Source of the DNA: Chlorocebus sabaeus
Taxonomy: Eukaryota; Chordata; Mammalia; Primates; Cercopithecidae
NCBI RefSeq assembly: GCF_047675955.1
Contig: NC_132925.1
Coordinates: 76,513,622 to 76,577,621 of the forward strand
Reading direction: 5' to 3'
DNA length: 64,000 nt
Each line of letters starts with the position of its first letter. Position 1 is the first letter of the stretch. The notes beneath the pieces are model-generated. The model was not told the DNA's origin and did no database searches. It saw only the letters and a program-made list of their open reading frames with translations. The position numbers and the translations under genes were made by a program. Below, one piece after another: positions 11,890 through 23,548 of this stretch.

Positions 11890-13200
11890 TCAGTTTAACC
11901 ATCATTCTTTTGTAGAAATATGTCTTAATTTTTGGTAGCCTTAAAATTTTTTACTTGTTTCTGATATTCTGCAGTTTTACTATGATGATTCTTCTAGATG
12001 TGAGCTTGTTTTTCTTTGTGCTATTTAGATTTTAGGGTGCTCCTCGAATCTTAGAATTGATTACTTTTGTCAATTCTGGACAATTCTTGATTATTTTCTC
12101 TTCTAACGTTAGATATCATATATTCACTCTACTCTCTCCCCCTAGAATTTCCATCAGACATATATTGGATGCTGTCTTCCTATTTCCGTCTTAACTTTCC
12201 TTGCTTTTTCTTCTCTTTCATATTCTAGATCATTACCTTGGATCTATATTCTAATATGTACATTTTTACTCATGGATATATGTGTTATTGTTCAACCAGT
12301 TGGCTGATCTTTTCTTTCAGTGAGTTGTAATTTTTATTTTCAGATTTCCAGTTCATTCTTTCTCATTTTTCAAACCTGTACTATTCATACTGTTTTGTGC
12401 TTGTTTTATCTTTTCTATTTCCTTTTTACCTATTTAAACATATTTAAAATAAGTCTTTTTCAGATAATTCTATTCGTTCTTATTAGTGTGCAAGTTCTTC
12501 CTTTTTGTTGCATCATCTCACTCTTCATCCAGCATTCACTTCCTTTCATGTTTTGAATCTCCAATCAGGGACTTATCTTCAGCTGAGACTGATTTCTATG
12601 TGTGGTCTGGGTTTTGGAGATATGAAATATCTCTATTGGGTGACTGTCTCTTCTGAGGGTCTGTGAGTTTCACTCATTTGAAGTCGGTTGATTTTTCCAC
12701 TAGGAGTTTCTGTTCCATACTAGTGATGTGAATTAGCACCTGTTCATTCACATAGTGATGGGTTCAAATTTCCAAGGTTAATTTTTCTATCCTCAACCCT
12801 GGATATGTAGCAAGTTTGCTTGCTGCTTCCCCTAACTGGTAGGGGCAGAGTTTTCCCTGTTCCTAGGAACCCTGGTTTGTTGCAAGTATCTCAGCTCTAG
12901 TTGCCTGTATAAATAGGACCTGTGTCCTGGGCTACCCTCTCAGTACAGGCATGCTAACTCCCATATCCAGCCATTAGGGCCTATATCTGCTTGTCATAAC
13001 ACTCTGATATATTTAACCAAAGCTCTGCTCATGTCTTTGATTTTGAGCTTGCTTTCCATTTCTGGAAATGGGTATTTCCGTCTCTTGGTTTTGAATTTGA
13101 ATTCACATTATCTTTTATTTTCTTATCTATTTTATGAATTCAGATTCTAATTAGAAGGGGTTCTTTCCTTGGTTTTATTCCTCATATTAATTATGTTGAA
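11890..13200 (-). mobile_element. HAL1/L1M-like ORF1-region block
   Basis: In reverse this resembles ancient half-LINE/L1M ORF1 sequence: 'gtcaattctggacaattctt', 'tgattattttctcttctaac', then 'agaatttccatcagacatat' (equivalent to the L1M 'aactcctattagatgtat' segment), followed by runs of tctcttt. No frame survives. The 78-codon open frame at 12320-12556 is a hydrophobic by-product of T-richness. Confidence 0.55.
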
Positions 13201-13389
13201 AGAAAAAAATATAATTATAGAAAGATTCTTCCACAATATGTAGTTTCTGTAATTTCTGAAACATCTGAAAGTGGATGTAAGTATAGTCCATTACCAGGAA
13301 GAAAATAATATAACTTTTAGCTGATCATGAATTCACAAGGAGTCTGTGACATGATCCAAAATTTTTAAAATTTTCCATCAGATTATTGA

Positions 13390-13920
13390 TTCACTTGGTA
13401 TGCTTCTGGCTGGATATAACAAAAAACGCAATTAAAATTGGCTTAAAAATAAGAAAGATATATTTTCTTATCTAACCAAAAGATAAAAATAGGATCATTT
13501 CAGGATTGGTTAACCGAGTGGCTCATTATTGCCTGAGTTTAAATTCCTCATAAATCTCTTAGCTTTCCTCTTACACTTATGAGATGATTGTAGCAGTTCC
13601 AGGCATAACAACTTTAATGTATATCAAGATATAGGAAAGGAAGGAAAATACTTTATTTATTCTTTAGGCCTCCTTTTTTTTTTTAAGTGCAAGGAAGAAT
13701 TTCCAGAATTCCTGGTGGTCTTACCCTTAAATCTCATTGATTAAAAGTGCATCATATACCCATTCTCAAACCAATCACTGGCAAGAGAACTAGAATTACC
13801 ATAAATGCCAAAGATCACATTAGTCTCATTCTGGGGTTGTTAAGAAGTCCGGGCTTCCCTGAAGCACGAGGCTGCCCAATGACTGAACAATATCAGGAAC
13901 CTGTTACCGTGGAAAAGAGG
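13390..13920. repeat. Unassigned ancient dispersed repeat
   Basis: The pattern 'ggctggatataacaaaaaac', 'aaaattggcttaaaaataag', and later 'ttctcaaaccaatcactggc' followed by 'gaattaccataaatgcc' and 'ttccctgaagcac' is that of a common old mammalian repeat whose name I cannot fix. Confidence 0.45.
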
Positions 13921-15332
13921 AAATAGCTATTGGGTAAAGAGCCAATAATATTTGCCATTTTCACCTTTTACCGTACTCAGAGCCAGTGTTAGGGGAGAAT
14001 ATGGAGGTCCATTCTCTGGTCTCCTTGATCTCTCAATTTGCCATCTCTCTTTCCTCCTTTGATCTTTCCAACCCAAGCCCCTCCTAATGCTCTTGAGCAA
14101 GCTGGGATACTACAGTTGTTTCTGTCTCTGTCCTGTAAGGGTGAAGGTGGATCCTGATAGTTGGTACCTTCTTATAGCCTGTGCAAAGCCTGGATTTTTC
14201 TAGTGTCTTCAGACTGAATTATCTATAAGATAAATAAGGGTCATATTACTATCCGGCTTTAGAACTTGGTCTTTCTGATGTTCCATGGCACTGTCAAGAG
14301 ATGCATGCATGGATGTGGTTAATGGGGAGAATACAAAGTCTCATGGCACAGTGGGATTCTACCACAGGGCAATTAGCTGGCGATGTGCTGGCATGAATGG
14401 AGCAGGGTTTCCTCCTTGTATAGACTTGAGTCCCAGCTAGGACAGGTTGCATGACTTGTATTACGAAAAATGGGATATTCTCACTCACACAAACAGTATG
14501 TGTGTAACTGGCAATGACTCCAGCACATTGCAGGTCGTGGACCTTGCAATAATGTCCTTTGCAATGATTGATGTCTCCCTTCACTCACAGTTCATGTTAT
14601 GAGTTACAGGACAATAGCTTCTTGGATAAGTCCCCTTGGATGAGGTAATTGTCATTTATCAATCCTCTCACTTATTCCCCTACCTCCAGACATATTGCCA
14701 CACCTTATTTATTCCTCCACACAAAAGACCTGTCTCCTCTTTCATTTCCTTCTAGACTTCAGAGGCCCCCATAGCAAGAGCATAGATCATTAGCCACAGG
14801 AAAAAGCCTCTCCCTTCTCATGAGTACAGGGAATGCTGTAACATTTTCCAGATGGTGAGAGAAAACATTTGCTTTTTTTCCTAGAATGCCATCTATGAAG
14901 GCAAGTGCCCTGCTAAAATGGGATGGGTGCTTCTGATGCAGGAAAAAAGTAAAACGTATAATAACAAAAGTAACTTTTTAAGTTAAAGTAGATTGAATAT
15001 TTTTATCCTGTTAAATAAGCCAATTTATTGTCAGTTAGAACTCTTTCTGTTTCTGACTCTTGTCAGGTTGTACTGCTTTGCATGTTATGTCTCTAATGTG
15101 TTTTATATTTTCAAAAACTAATAAAACTCATGAGGAGTAAGGAGACAAGACACAAAGGGAAGAAACGGATGCAGTAGATCAAATAACCTCCCCTGTCTCA
15201 CATATAATCCCAGCCGAATTAAGCTGAATTACTTAGCCTTATAGAGATATGAAGAGATAAATAAGATTATCAAGGCCCTAAATCTATCTGATAATCTATT
15301 TCCATCTTATAAATCTTTTCATTGTTAAACAG
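13921..15332. other. No gene; unassigned sequence
   Basis: No repeat family recognised. The 96-codon minus-strand frame at 14294-14584 has no domain, and its ends show no convincing splice sites. Confidence 0.45.
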
Positions 15333-15820
15333 TCACTTGACAATGGTAGGATGGGTGCATGACACACTTGACAATTGTGGGATAGATGACAATGTTAATG
15401 TGGGTGTGTGACACATTTGACAATGGTAGGATGGGTGTGTGACACACTTGACAATGGTAGGATGAGGGTATAATACACTTGACAATAAAAAGAGGGGTTG
15501 ACAATGGTAGGTTGTGGGCATGACACATTTGACAATGGTGAGATAGATGACAATGGTAAGGTGGGTGTGTGACACGACAATGGTAGGATAGGTGTGTGAT
15601 ACACTTGACAATGATAGTATGGGTGACAATGGTAGGATGGATTACAATGGTAGAATGGGCACATGACACACCTGACAATGGTAGGATGGGTGACAATGGT
15701 AGGATGGAGGCATGACACACTTGACAGTGGTAGGATGGGTGACAATGGTAGGATGGGGGCATGACACACCTGACAATGGTAGCATGGGTGACAATGGTAG
15801 GATGGGTGCCTGACACACCT

Positions 15821-15893
15821 GATATCCTACCATTGTTACCCATTCTACCATTGTCAGGTATGTCATACACCCATCCTACCATGCACTCATGGT
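15821..15893. repeat. Inverted monomers inside the minisatellite, copy 1
   Basis: Within the array, monomers switch to reverse orientation (gatatcctaccattgttacc, then a ctaccattgtcaggt segment) and switch back near 15895. The outer cctga/tcagg ends can pair. Confidence 0.9.
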
Positions 15894-16257
15894 AAGGTGT
15901 GTGTGTGTGACACACTGGGCAATGGTAGGATTGGTGACAATGGTAGGGTGGGTGCATAACACAACTGACAATGATAGGATGGGTGACAGTGGTAGGATGG
16001 GGGCATGACACACGTGACAGTGGTAGGATGTGTGACAATGGTAGGATGGGTGCATGACACACCTGACAATGGTAGGATGGGTGACAATGGTAGGATGGAG
16101 GCATGACACACTTGACAGTGGTAGGATGGATGACAATGGTAGGATGGGTGCATGACACCTGACAATGATAGTATGGGTGACAATGGTAGGATGGGGCATG
16201 ACACACTTGACAGTGGTAGGATGGGTGACAATGGTAGGATGGGGGCATGACACACCT

Positions 16258-16330
16258 GATATCCTACATTGTCACCCATTCTACCATTGTCAAGTGTGTC
16301 ATGTACCCATCCTACCATGCACTCATAGCA
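16258..16330. repeat. Inverted monomers inside the minisatellite, copy 2
   Basis: The same inverted segment as at 15821, with a few substitutions and a one-base loss, exactly 437 bp downstream. It shows that the inversion preceded a larger duplication. Confidence 0.9.
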
Positions 16331-16539
16331 AGGTGTGTGTGTGTGACACACTGGGCAATGGTAGAATGGGTGACAATGGTAGGATGGATGCATAACACAC
16401 TTGACAATTATAGGATGAGCACCAATGGTAGGATTGGTACATGACACACCTGACAATGGTAGGATGAGTGACAGTGGTAGTATGGGTGCATGACACACTT
16501 GACAATGGTAGGATGTGTGTGTGACATATGTCACACGTT

Positions 16540-17465
16540 ACTAGTCAAGGGTCAAGAAATGTAAATTTTGAAGAAACTGTGCCAGAGTGTTAGATGAAAA
16601 TGTCAGCAAAGACATATGTTGAATCCACATCTATAATGAGAGTGTTAAAACAGATATCACAGCTCAATCTCAATTGAGAGAAGCCTGTGCACAAACAACC
16701 TAATTAATGGTCAGCTCCATAGGAAGATGAAGTTTGTGTCATTTCATTATCCAAAATAATATTGTTCAATCTTGGTTTTGTTAAAACCTAAAAATCTTAC
16801 TAATTCCTTTTTAAAAAAATTAAACAATGCAATATTATGACTTAAAGTGTAACACAGCAATAATAATTTTAGAATCCATTCTTTAAAGATAACACAGCCT
16901 CCTCCAAGATAGTTATACCGAATTACCCTACCACCACACATCAAAATCACTGCTATAAAATAACATCCTCATTTACTAGCTCTCTGAAATTATGCCTTCA
17001 GGGCTCTATTTTGTTTCACTTTGATCCGTATTAAACACAAATAACCACAAGAATGTCAAAACATATAATCTCCATTAGTCATTAAAATTAAGTGAATGAA
17101 TGTCAGATCTCTTATTTTATATCACAGAATTAATTTAATAGCACTAAGAAAACCGTGAAAATTTGCTTCCTATTTACAGCTCCATTTGTGTTTAACCTAA
17201 CAAGAAGGTTCTCCTGTTCTGTGTTTCTGCATTCTCTACCACTAGTGTTTCATGTCTAAAGGTCATTCCAAAATTATATCTCAGCAGATGGGAGGAGGAA
17301 GGGGGATGGGGAAAGTAGAAGGTGGAAGGGAAATGAAAGGAACTGCTGAGGAGAAAAGAAAGCCCAAACCAAGTAGACCCTCTTCTCTCTGGCAGGTAGA
17401 AACTAATCACAGAAAAAAACTGAATGATTTGTTCAAACTGAGTTTCTTTCTTTCATTAAAATGAA
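16540..17465. other. No gene; AT-rich unique-looking DNA
   Basis: No recognised family. Open frames at 16747-17464 on both strands overlap one another and show no domain. Confidence 0.45.
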
Positions 17466-17469
17466 ATAG

Positions 17470-20000
17470 GTTCATTTCTGGTCAGGATAAAATGGCATAG
17501 AAGAGTTTCTCTCTGCTCCTCTTCACTGTGCACAACCATAAACCCTGGAAATAGCACAAGGGACAACCAAAGGTGAATGCTGAGAGACGGTAAGAAGAAG
17601 GCGAGACAGCTTCAGACCTCAGGACTCAAGGAACAACATAGTACCAGGGTGTCATGCCCCTCACCCAACTTAGGGAGCTGACCCACACATCATGTCCCAA
17701 CCCCTGACCTAACAAGAGAAAGCATCTCAAGTTGGCTGATTTTTCCCCTGGACCAAAAAGGAGTCCCACCAACAACATCAAGCAAGTCCAATGGCACTGG
17801 TGGGAGGAGCAATTGAGAATTCTACCAAATATTAGCATCTGGAAGCAGCACTCTCCTTCTCTGCCAAGCCTTAGATGCCCCAACCCTCCCAGAGGCACCT
17901 GAGGCCAGGCCTGGAGAAATCCCTTCCAGGTCCTCAGGAAGCACCAACCAGAACCAATGGGAGCTTCACAGGCACCGTTTAAACTAAGCAGACCAAAACA
18001 GCACCTCAAAAACTCTGAAAATTAAGCTGTCATTGACATGACAGCCAACAAAACCAGGCAAAGATCTCTGTATTAAACATAAACCCGATAAAATGAAGAT
18101 TTAAATAGGACCCTGAGTCTCCCAACGTAATAGACAAAATGTCCACAGTAGGATTGAAAGTCATCCGTCATACTAAGAACCAAGAACATCTCAACTTGAA
18201 AGAGAGAAGACAACCAGCCAATGCCAAGTCCACCGAGATAAATCAGGTGTTAGAATTATCTGACAAGGATTTTAAAGCAGTCATCATAAGAATGTTACAA
18301 CAACAAATTATACCTTATTTTGAAGCACATGAAAATTTCAGCAAAGAAATAAAATTGTCAATTAAAAAGAACAAAATGGAAATCACAGAACTTGAAAACA
18401 CAAAAACATGAACAACACTCACTGTTTGGCCTCGGTGGTAGAGTGGAGATGACAGAGGATAGAAGCAGTAAACTTGAGGACACAGAAATAGAATTTCACT
18501 CAATTTGAATGAGAAAGAAAATAGGCTGAAAAGTATGAACAGAATATCAGGGACCTGTAAGACAAGAACAAAATACCCAGTATATACAACATTGCCATAT
18601 CAACAAGTCAAATCATGATAGTATGAATTGCCATAGAAAAAGCATTTGATAAAATCTGACTCATTTTTATAATAAACACTGTTATCAAGTTGGGAATTAA
18701 GGGGAATTGCCTTGATAAAGGGCATCCGTGAAAAATCTACAGCTAACATCATACTTATGGTGAAGCACTGAATGTGTTCCTCCTAACATCAGAAGTAAGG
18801 CAAGAATGTCCGCTCTCACCACTCTTCTTCAACATGGTATTGGAAATTCTAGCCTCTGAAATGAGGCAAGAAAAAGAAATGAAAGGCATACAGAGTGGAA
18901 AGGAATAATTAAAACTGTTCATATTAGTGGATGATAGAATTATCTACATAAAACTCCCAAATAACCTACACAAATACTAGAACTGGTAAGTGAGTATAAC
19001 AGGCTTGCAGGATATAAGATTAACACAAAAAAATCACAGACATTTTTATATATTAACAGCAAATACAGGAAAATCAGAATTTAAACCAATACCTCTAAAA
19101 TCAAATACAATGAAATACTTAGGTGTATACTTAACATGTACAGGATGTGTATGCTGAATATTACAAAATGTTAACTTAGGAAATCAAAGAAGACCTAATT
19201 AAATGGAGAGGCATACCATATTTGTGTAATAAGATTGAACATAATAAATACATCAATTCTCCCCAAATTGAACTATAGGCTTAACATAGCCTCTGTCACA
19301 ACCCCAGCAAGGTTTTTGTAGATATAGACAAACTTATGTTAATATGTATGTAGGAAAACATAGGCCCTAAAATGGTTGAAAGTATCTGGATCAGAAAAAT
19401 AAAGTGGGAGCAATTACTCTTTCCAATATTAAAGATTACTATGTAGCTACAGTAATCTGAACTGTGTGATATTGGCAGAGAGATTGATGTATAGATCTTT
19501 GGAAAAGAATAGAGAACCCAGATCTATATCTGTACAAAAGACCCAACTAATTTTTGACAGAGGCAAAAAAGCAATGCATTGGAGGAAGAACAGACTTTTC
19601 AACAAATGGAACAAATGGTGCCAAAATAATTGGACATCCATAAACAAAAAGGAAAAAAAAACCCAGCTTAATATGTCTTGTACAAAAATTAACTGAAAAT
19701 GGATCTTGGAGTTACATGTAAAACACAAACTATAAAACTTTTAGGAAAAAATATAAGAAAATTTTCAGGATCCAGGGCTAAGCAAAATGTTCCTATACTT
19801 AAAACAAAAAACATGATTAATAAAAGAAAAATTGATATATTGGATTTCATCAAAACAAACGACGTTTCATCTGTTTAAAAAAAAAAAAAAAAAGCCCATA
19901 TGATGAGAATGAAAAGAAAGGTTACTATGAGAAAATATTTGTAAACCTCGTATCCAACAAAGGGCTAATATTTAAAATATAAAGACCTCTCAAAATAAAG
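17470..20000 (+). mobile_element. L1M-type LINE-1, internally deleted, 3' end missing
   Basis: The copy starts in a 5' UTR/ORF1 leader (tttctctctgctcctcttca; accctggaaatagcac). It carries an ORF1 amino-terminal remnant at 18139-18411 (the LSDKDFKAVIIRMLQ stretch is typical of L1M ORF1p). At about 18575-18610 it jumps into the reverse-transcriptase part of ORF2 (gaattgccatagaaaaagca). The rest of ORF1, the endonuclease and the start of RT are missing, roughly 3 kb by comparison with an intact L1. The RT catalytic FADD box reads as a degenerate LVDD near 18930. Decayed ORF2 continues to a 'aagggctaatatttaaaata' stretch at about 19990 and then stops without a 3' UTR or poly(A). Multiple stops; dead. 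Confidence 0.85.
18139..18411 (+). pseudogene. L1M ORF1 amino-terminal remnant
   Basis: A 90-codon open remnant of the RNA-binding ORF1 protein of an old LINE-1. Visible features are a lysine- and glutamine-rich coiled-coil-like stretch and the LSDKDFK motif. It lacks the RRM and carboxy-terminal domains, which lie beyond the internal deletion. No function is expected. Confidence 0.7.
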
Positions 20001-20092
20001 TTTTAGAAATGAGAGCAAATGAGCGGCCGTTAAAGGTTAGGTACAGAAGGGAGTCCATGGGGGAAGGAGAGAGGTAGGTGTTATTAAAATTT

Positions 20093-20492
20093 TGTTTCAA
20101 TTTAAATCATCTCTCAAGGTGTGGTTCAAAGACTTAGGGTCTTGGAACTAAGTGGTTAAATACACAGCCTCCCAGAGTCCCCTCAAGACCAAATCAACCA
20201 TGCTATTCAAGAATAGGGCCCAAAAATCTGTATGGTTAACAGACAGCCCAGCAGATTCTTAAGCCCAGTGTAATTTAAAACCCCTGTTCTAGCTCACTGG
20301 AAGATATGGTATGGATGTGGGTATTATAAATCTAGCAAATTCAAATTCTCTTTTCTTCAGCTCAAGGTTTAAACTAGGAGGACAGTAAATTCTCTAATTG
20401 TTCTGTATCAACTTCAGGATAAGGATTATGTTCCTTAGCATAGCACACAAGGCCCTCCATGGCCCAGACCCTACCTCTCCAGCCAACAGGCC
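20093..20492 (+). repeat. Inverted duplication, arm A
   Basis: About 400 bp that match the reverse complement of 22281-22680 at roughly 88-90% by eye, with a 3-bp gap near 20322. Landmarks in both arms: gtggttcaaagacttaggg, cagcctcccagagtcccct, ttaacagacagcccagcaga, ttcaaattctcttttcttca, and ggccctccatggcccagacc. The left two thirds look like a decayed MER5-type hAT element. The right part resembles L2. Confidence 0.9.
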
Positions 20493-20638
20493 TGTTTCCT
20501 GTTATATTAAAAACAGGAAATATGAAAGATCCTTGCTGTGTTGGTGCTGTTCAGTATCTCAACCATGGTGATTCAAAATGTTGTTTTACTTTGATAAAGA
20601 GCATCTACACAGGTGGTAACATTGTAAAAAACTTAGTA

Positions 20639-20662
20639 CACACACATACACACACACACAGA
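20639..20662. repeat. Short (CA)n microsatellite
   Basis: Imperfect CA units (cacacacatacacacacaca) inside the spacer of the inverted duplication. Confidence 0.9.
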
Positions 20663-21365
20663 TGAGTACAAGTAAAAACTGGGAAAATCTTGATAAGATA
20701 CATAGATGGTATCAATATCAGTGTGCTGAATGTGATGTTATGCTATAGTTTTACAAACATCCTCCATCGGGGGAGATTGTAGCAAATTGTAAAAGGATTT
20801 TGTGTATTATTGATGACAGTTGTACATGAATCTATACTTATCCCAATAAAAATGTCATTTAAAAAATGATAGAGCCTCTCATTATTTCATTAACATGTTT
20901 TTGCCACTGCGTTAAACTATGTCATCTCCTGTTAACAAATACAAAACAGCATCTTTTATGAGAAACAGCAGATGGGCACAGGCCCACTGGCCCCAAGCAG
21001 AACATGCTACATTCTAGTAACAAAAACTCTGACTACAGGCAAGCCTTCATTTGAATAGATATTGAAAAATACATTTTGGAGCTTAGAAAGTCTACTTCTT
21101 TCATTTTTCATTTCCACACAGGGGCAGCACCAGAATTTCTATATGGCTGAGATTTGCTACAGACAACTCTTGTTCATTTCCTAAACTGGGGAGAATGAAG
21201 CTTCTGAAAGGGTATACAGCATTAGAATATGATTCATTTTCTTCCATCTTGACCTCAAAACAATGAAGGCAGCATTTCTGGGTTGGTGTGCCTGCTATGT
21301 AGTTCTAAACCTTTCCTCCAGTGGAAACCCAAAGATCTGGGGATTGTGGAAGAATGCAATCCCAT

Positions 21366-21721
21366 TGATATGGTTTGGCTGTGTCCTCCTGCACCCAAAT
21401 CTCATCTTGAATTCCCATGTGTTGTGGCAGAGACCTGGTGGGAGGTAATTGAATCACGTGGGCAAGTCTTTCCCGTGCTGCTCTTGCGATAAAATAAGTC
21501 TCATGAGATTTGATGTTTTTATAAAGAGGAGTTCCCCTGCACAAACACTCTCTCTTTGCCTGCTGCCATCCATGTAAGACGTGACTTGCTCTTCCTTCCC
21601 TTCTGCCATGATTGTGAGGCCTCCCAAGCCATGTGGAACTGTAAGTCCATTAAACCTCTTTCTTTTATAAATTTCTGTCTCGAGTATGTCTTTATCAGCA
21701 GTGTGAAAATGGAATAATACA
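21366..21721 (+). mobile_element. MSTA-type ERVL-MaLR solo LTR
   Basis: A full-length 356-bp LTR: tgatatggtttggctgtgtc at the start, 'ggtgggaggtaattgaatca', 'ataaagaggagttcccctgc', 'gtaagacgtgacttgctctt', an attaaacctctttcttt polyadenylation region, and an ending ggaataataca. It starts TG and ends CA. The flanking five bases cccat/ccaat differ at one position, fitting an old 5-bp duplication. No internal sequence is attached. It sits between the arms of the inverted duplication. Confidence 0.95.
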
Positions 21722-22280
21722 CCAATTTCACCACACACCTAATGTATTGTTCCAGAACAGGCTCTTGTCAGAAAGAAAGTTGGCATTTTAATCTTTGTTT
21801 ATCTTTCTCCTGTGTCTGTTTCCTCAGTCATTTCTAAACTTAGGTAAAGAAGGAAGGGACTTTGGGTCAGCCATATAATTGGAAGGGGAAACGGACAATG
21901 GCAACATTTCCTAAGGTTATCTCATAAGACACATACTGTTTTATTTGGATTGCATATCTATACAGGATGACTTGAGAAAAGTGGCTTGTGGAGATGGAAT
22001 AGGCTAAACACAGCCTGGAAGACAACTCTTAGCTCTGTCATCTATCTCAAGTTTATATAGTAGTATTCTTTTCAGTTTTATTGATAATTATGAAAAATAA
22101 CGTGATGTTTCTAATCAAACTTAGGTTGAGTGCAGACATATTCCATGCAGAGTAAAAAGCCCCTTCAAGAATGCAGAATCAATTGTATAGATACTTTTAG
22201 GAAATCTAGAGTTCCACATGGAATTTAGAAGTGACAGTGCTATCCATATGTGGTGAAGTCAAAGAGTAATGGGAGTATCA

Positions 22281-22680
22281 GGGCCTGTTGGCTGGAGATG
22301 GAGGGTCTGGGCCATGGAGGGCCTTGTGTGCCATGCTAAGGAACATGATCCTTATCTTGAAGTTAACAAGAAACAGAAAATTTACTGTCCACCTGTTTTA
22401 AACCTTGAGGTGAAGAAAAGAGAATTTGAATTTACTAGATTTATAATAATGCCCCCATCTGTACTACGTCTTCCAGGGAGCTAGAACAGTGGTTTCAAAT
22501 TCCATTCGGCTTAAGAATCTGCTGGGCTGTCTGTTAACCTTACAGATATTTGGGCCCCACTCTTGAACAGCATGGTTGATTTGATCTTCAGGGGACTCTG
22601 GGAGGCTGTGTGTTTAACCACTTAGTTCCAAGTCCCTAAGTCTTTGAACCACACTTTGAGATGATTAAAAATTAAACAGT
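22281..22680 (-). repeat. Inverted duplication, arm B
   Basis: Reverse-complement partner of 20093-20492, with about 1.8 kb between the arms. Homology fades at the left just past gggcctgttggctggaga and at the right just past atctcaaag and an AT-rich patch. Confidence 0.9.
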
Positions 22681-22904
22681 ACTCTCATTACTTCTGTTCT
22701 GTGAACAAAAGGTCTGAATGCACTTTCAGATGAAATTAGTAAAGTAAGTTCTAGTCACCACTAGAGGGTAGCATATCAAAAATTTTAGTTTTGAACAATT
22801 TTTTCTTTTAAGAATCAGTTTAAAACATTTTTAATATGATTTTTTAAAACATGGAAATATTCAAACAAAAAGCATTCTTTGGAAAACTGTCTTTCCACAT
22901 CTTT

Positions 22905-22920
22905 GTTTTTTTTTTTTTTC
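22905..22920. repeat. Poly(T) tract
   Basis: A T run of about 15 bases after catctttg. No associated element is clear. Confidence 0.8.
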
Positions 22921-22974
22921 TAGTTTAATCAAATGACCATATCAAATTAAAATATTTCTTCAGTTGCTAACACA

Positions 22975-23150
22975 ACCTCATTCTGGGTGATGACAGCAAT
23001 TATAGGACATTAAAGATAATTGAGCCCATTCTCATTTTACAGACTAGGGACATAAGCTCTGGGAGGTAGCTAGCTCGAGGACTCTACACTTCACAGCACA
23101 GTTGGGCCTAGATTCCAGGTGCCCTATCAATTCAATAGTATTTCCTACAA
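22975..23150 (-). mobile_element. MIR-like SINE relic
   Basis: Weak match in reverse: ctcattttacagactaggga, then 'cacagttgggcctagattcc'. Confidence 0.5.
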
Positions 23151-23248
23151 GCCATCCTAAAAACATTAGATAATTTTGGAGGTGCTGAAGATGGAGAAAA
23201 GAATTCTGCATTATCACATTTTAGTTCTTTTAATATAGTCAGAATCTG

Positions 23249-23548
23249 GGGCAGGGTGCGGTGTGGCTCACGCCAGTAATCCCAGCACTTTGGGAGGCCA
23301 AGGCGGGTGGATCGCTTGAGGTCAGGAGTTCGAGAACAGCCTGGCCAACATGGTGAAAACCCGTCTCTACTAAAAGTACAAAAAGTAGCTAGGCGTGATG
23401 GTGCATACCTGTAATCCCAGCTACCTGGGAAGCTGAGGCACGAGAATCATTTGAACCCAAGAGGGGGAGGTTGCTGTGAGCCGAGATCATGCCATTGCAC
23501 TTCAGCCTGGACAACAGAGCAAGACTCTGTCTCAAAAAATCAAAAAAA
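23249..23548 (+). mobile_element. AluS-like SINE, full length
   Basis: Complete dimeric Alu ending in a short a-rich tail with an internal tc interruption. The flanks agtcagaatctg and actcagactctg are a diverged target duplication. Confidence 0.95.

Larger units (their letters stand above)
15333..16536. repeat. Composite minisatellite (18- and 31-bp monomers)
   Basis: About 1.2 kb of tandem repeats. The short monomer is tgacaatggtaggatggg (18 bp). The long monomer is the same 18 bp plus tgcatgacacact (31 bp). They commonly alternate to give a 49-bp composite. A higher-order duplication has a period of 437 bp: the junction gatatcctac occurs at 15821 and again at 16258, each followed by an inverted run of monomers, a gcactcat block and a (gt)n block. 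The minus strand is open in all three frames for 98-307 codons only because the monomers lack stops; codons keep drifting between copies, so no protein is proposed. Likely a VNTR. Confidence 0.97.

Noticed and set aside
15325..16534. Large minus-strand open frames (up to 307 codons) in the minisatellite
   Set aside because: All three frames are open because the monomer lacks stop codons. The reading register drifts between copies, so this is repeat structure, not a protein.
15333..16536. CRISPR-like direct repeats
   Set aside because: There are no unique spacers: monomers are contiguous, diverged and eukaryotic minisatellite in type.
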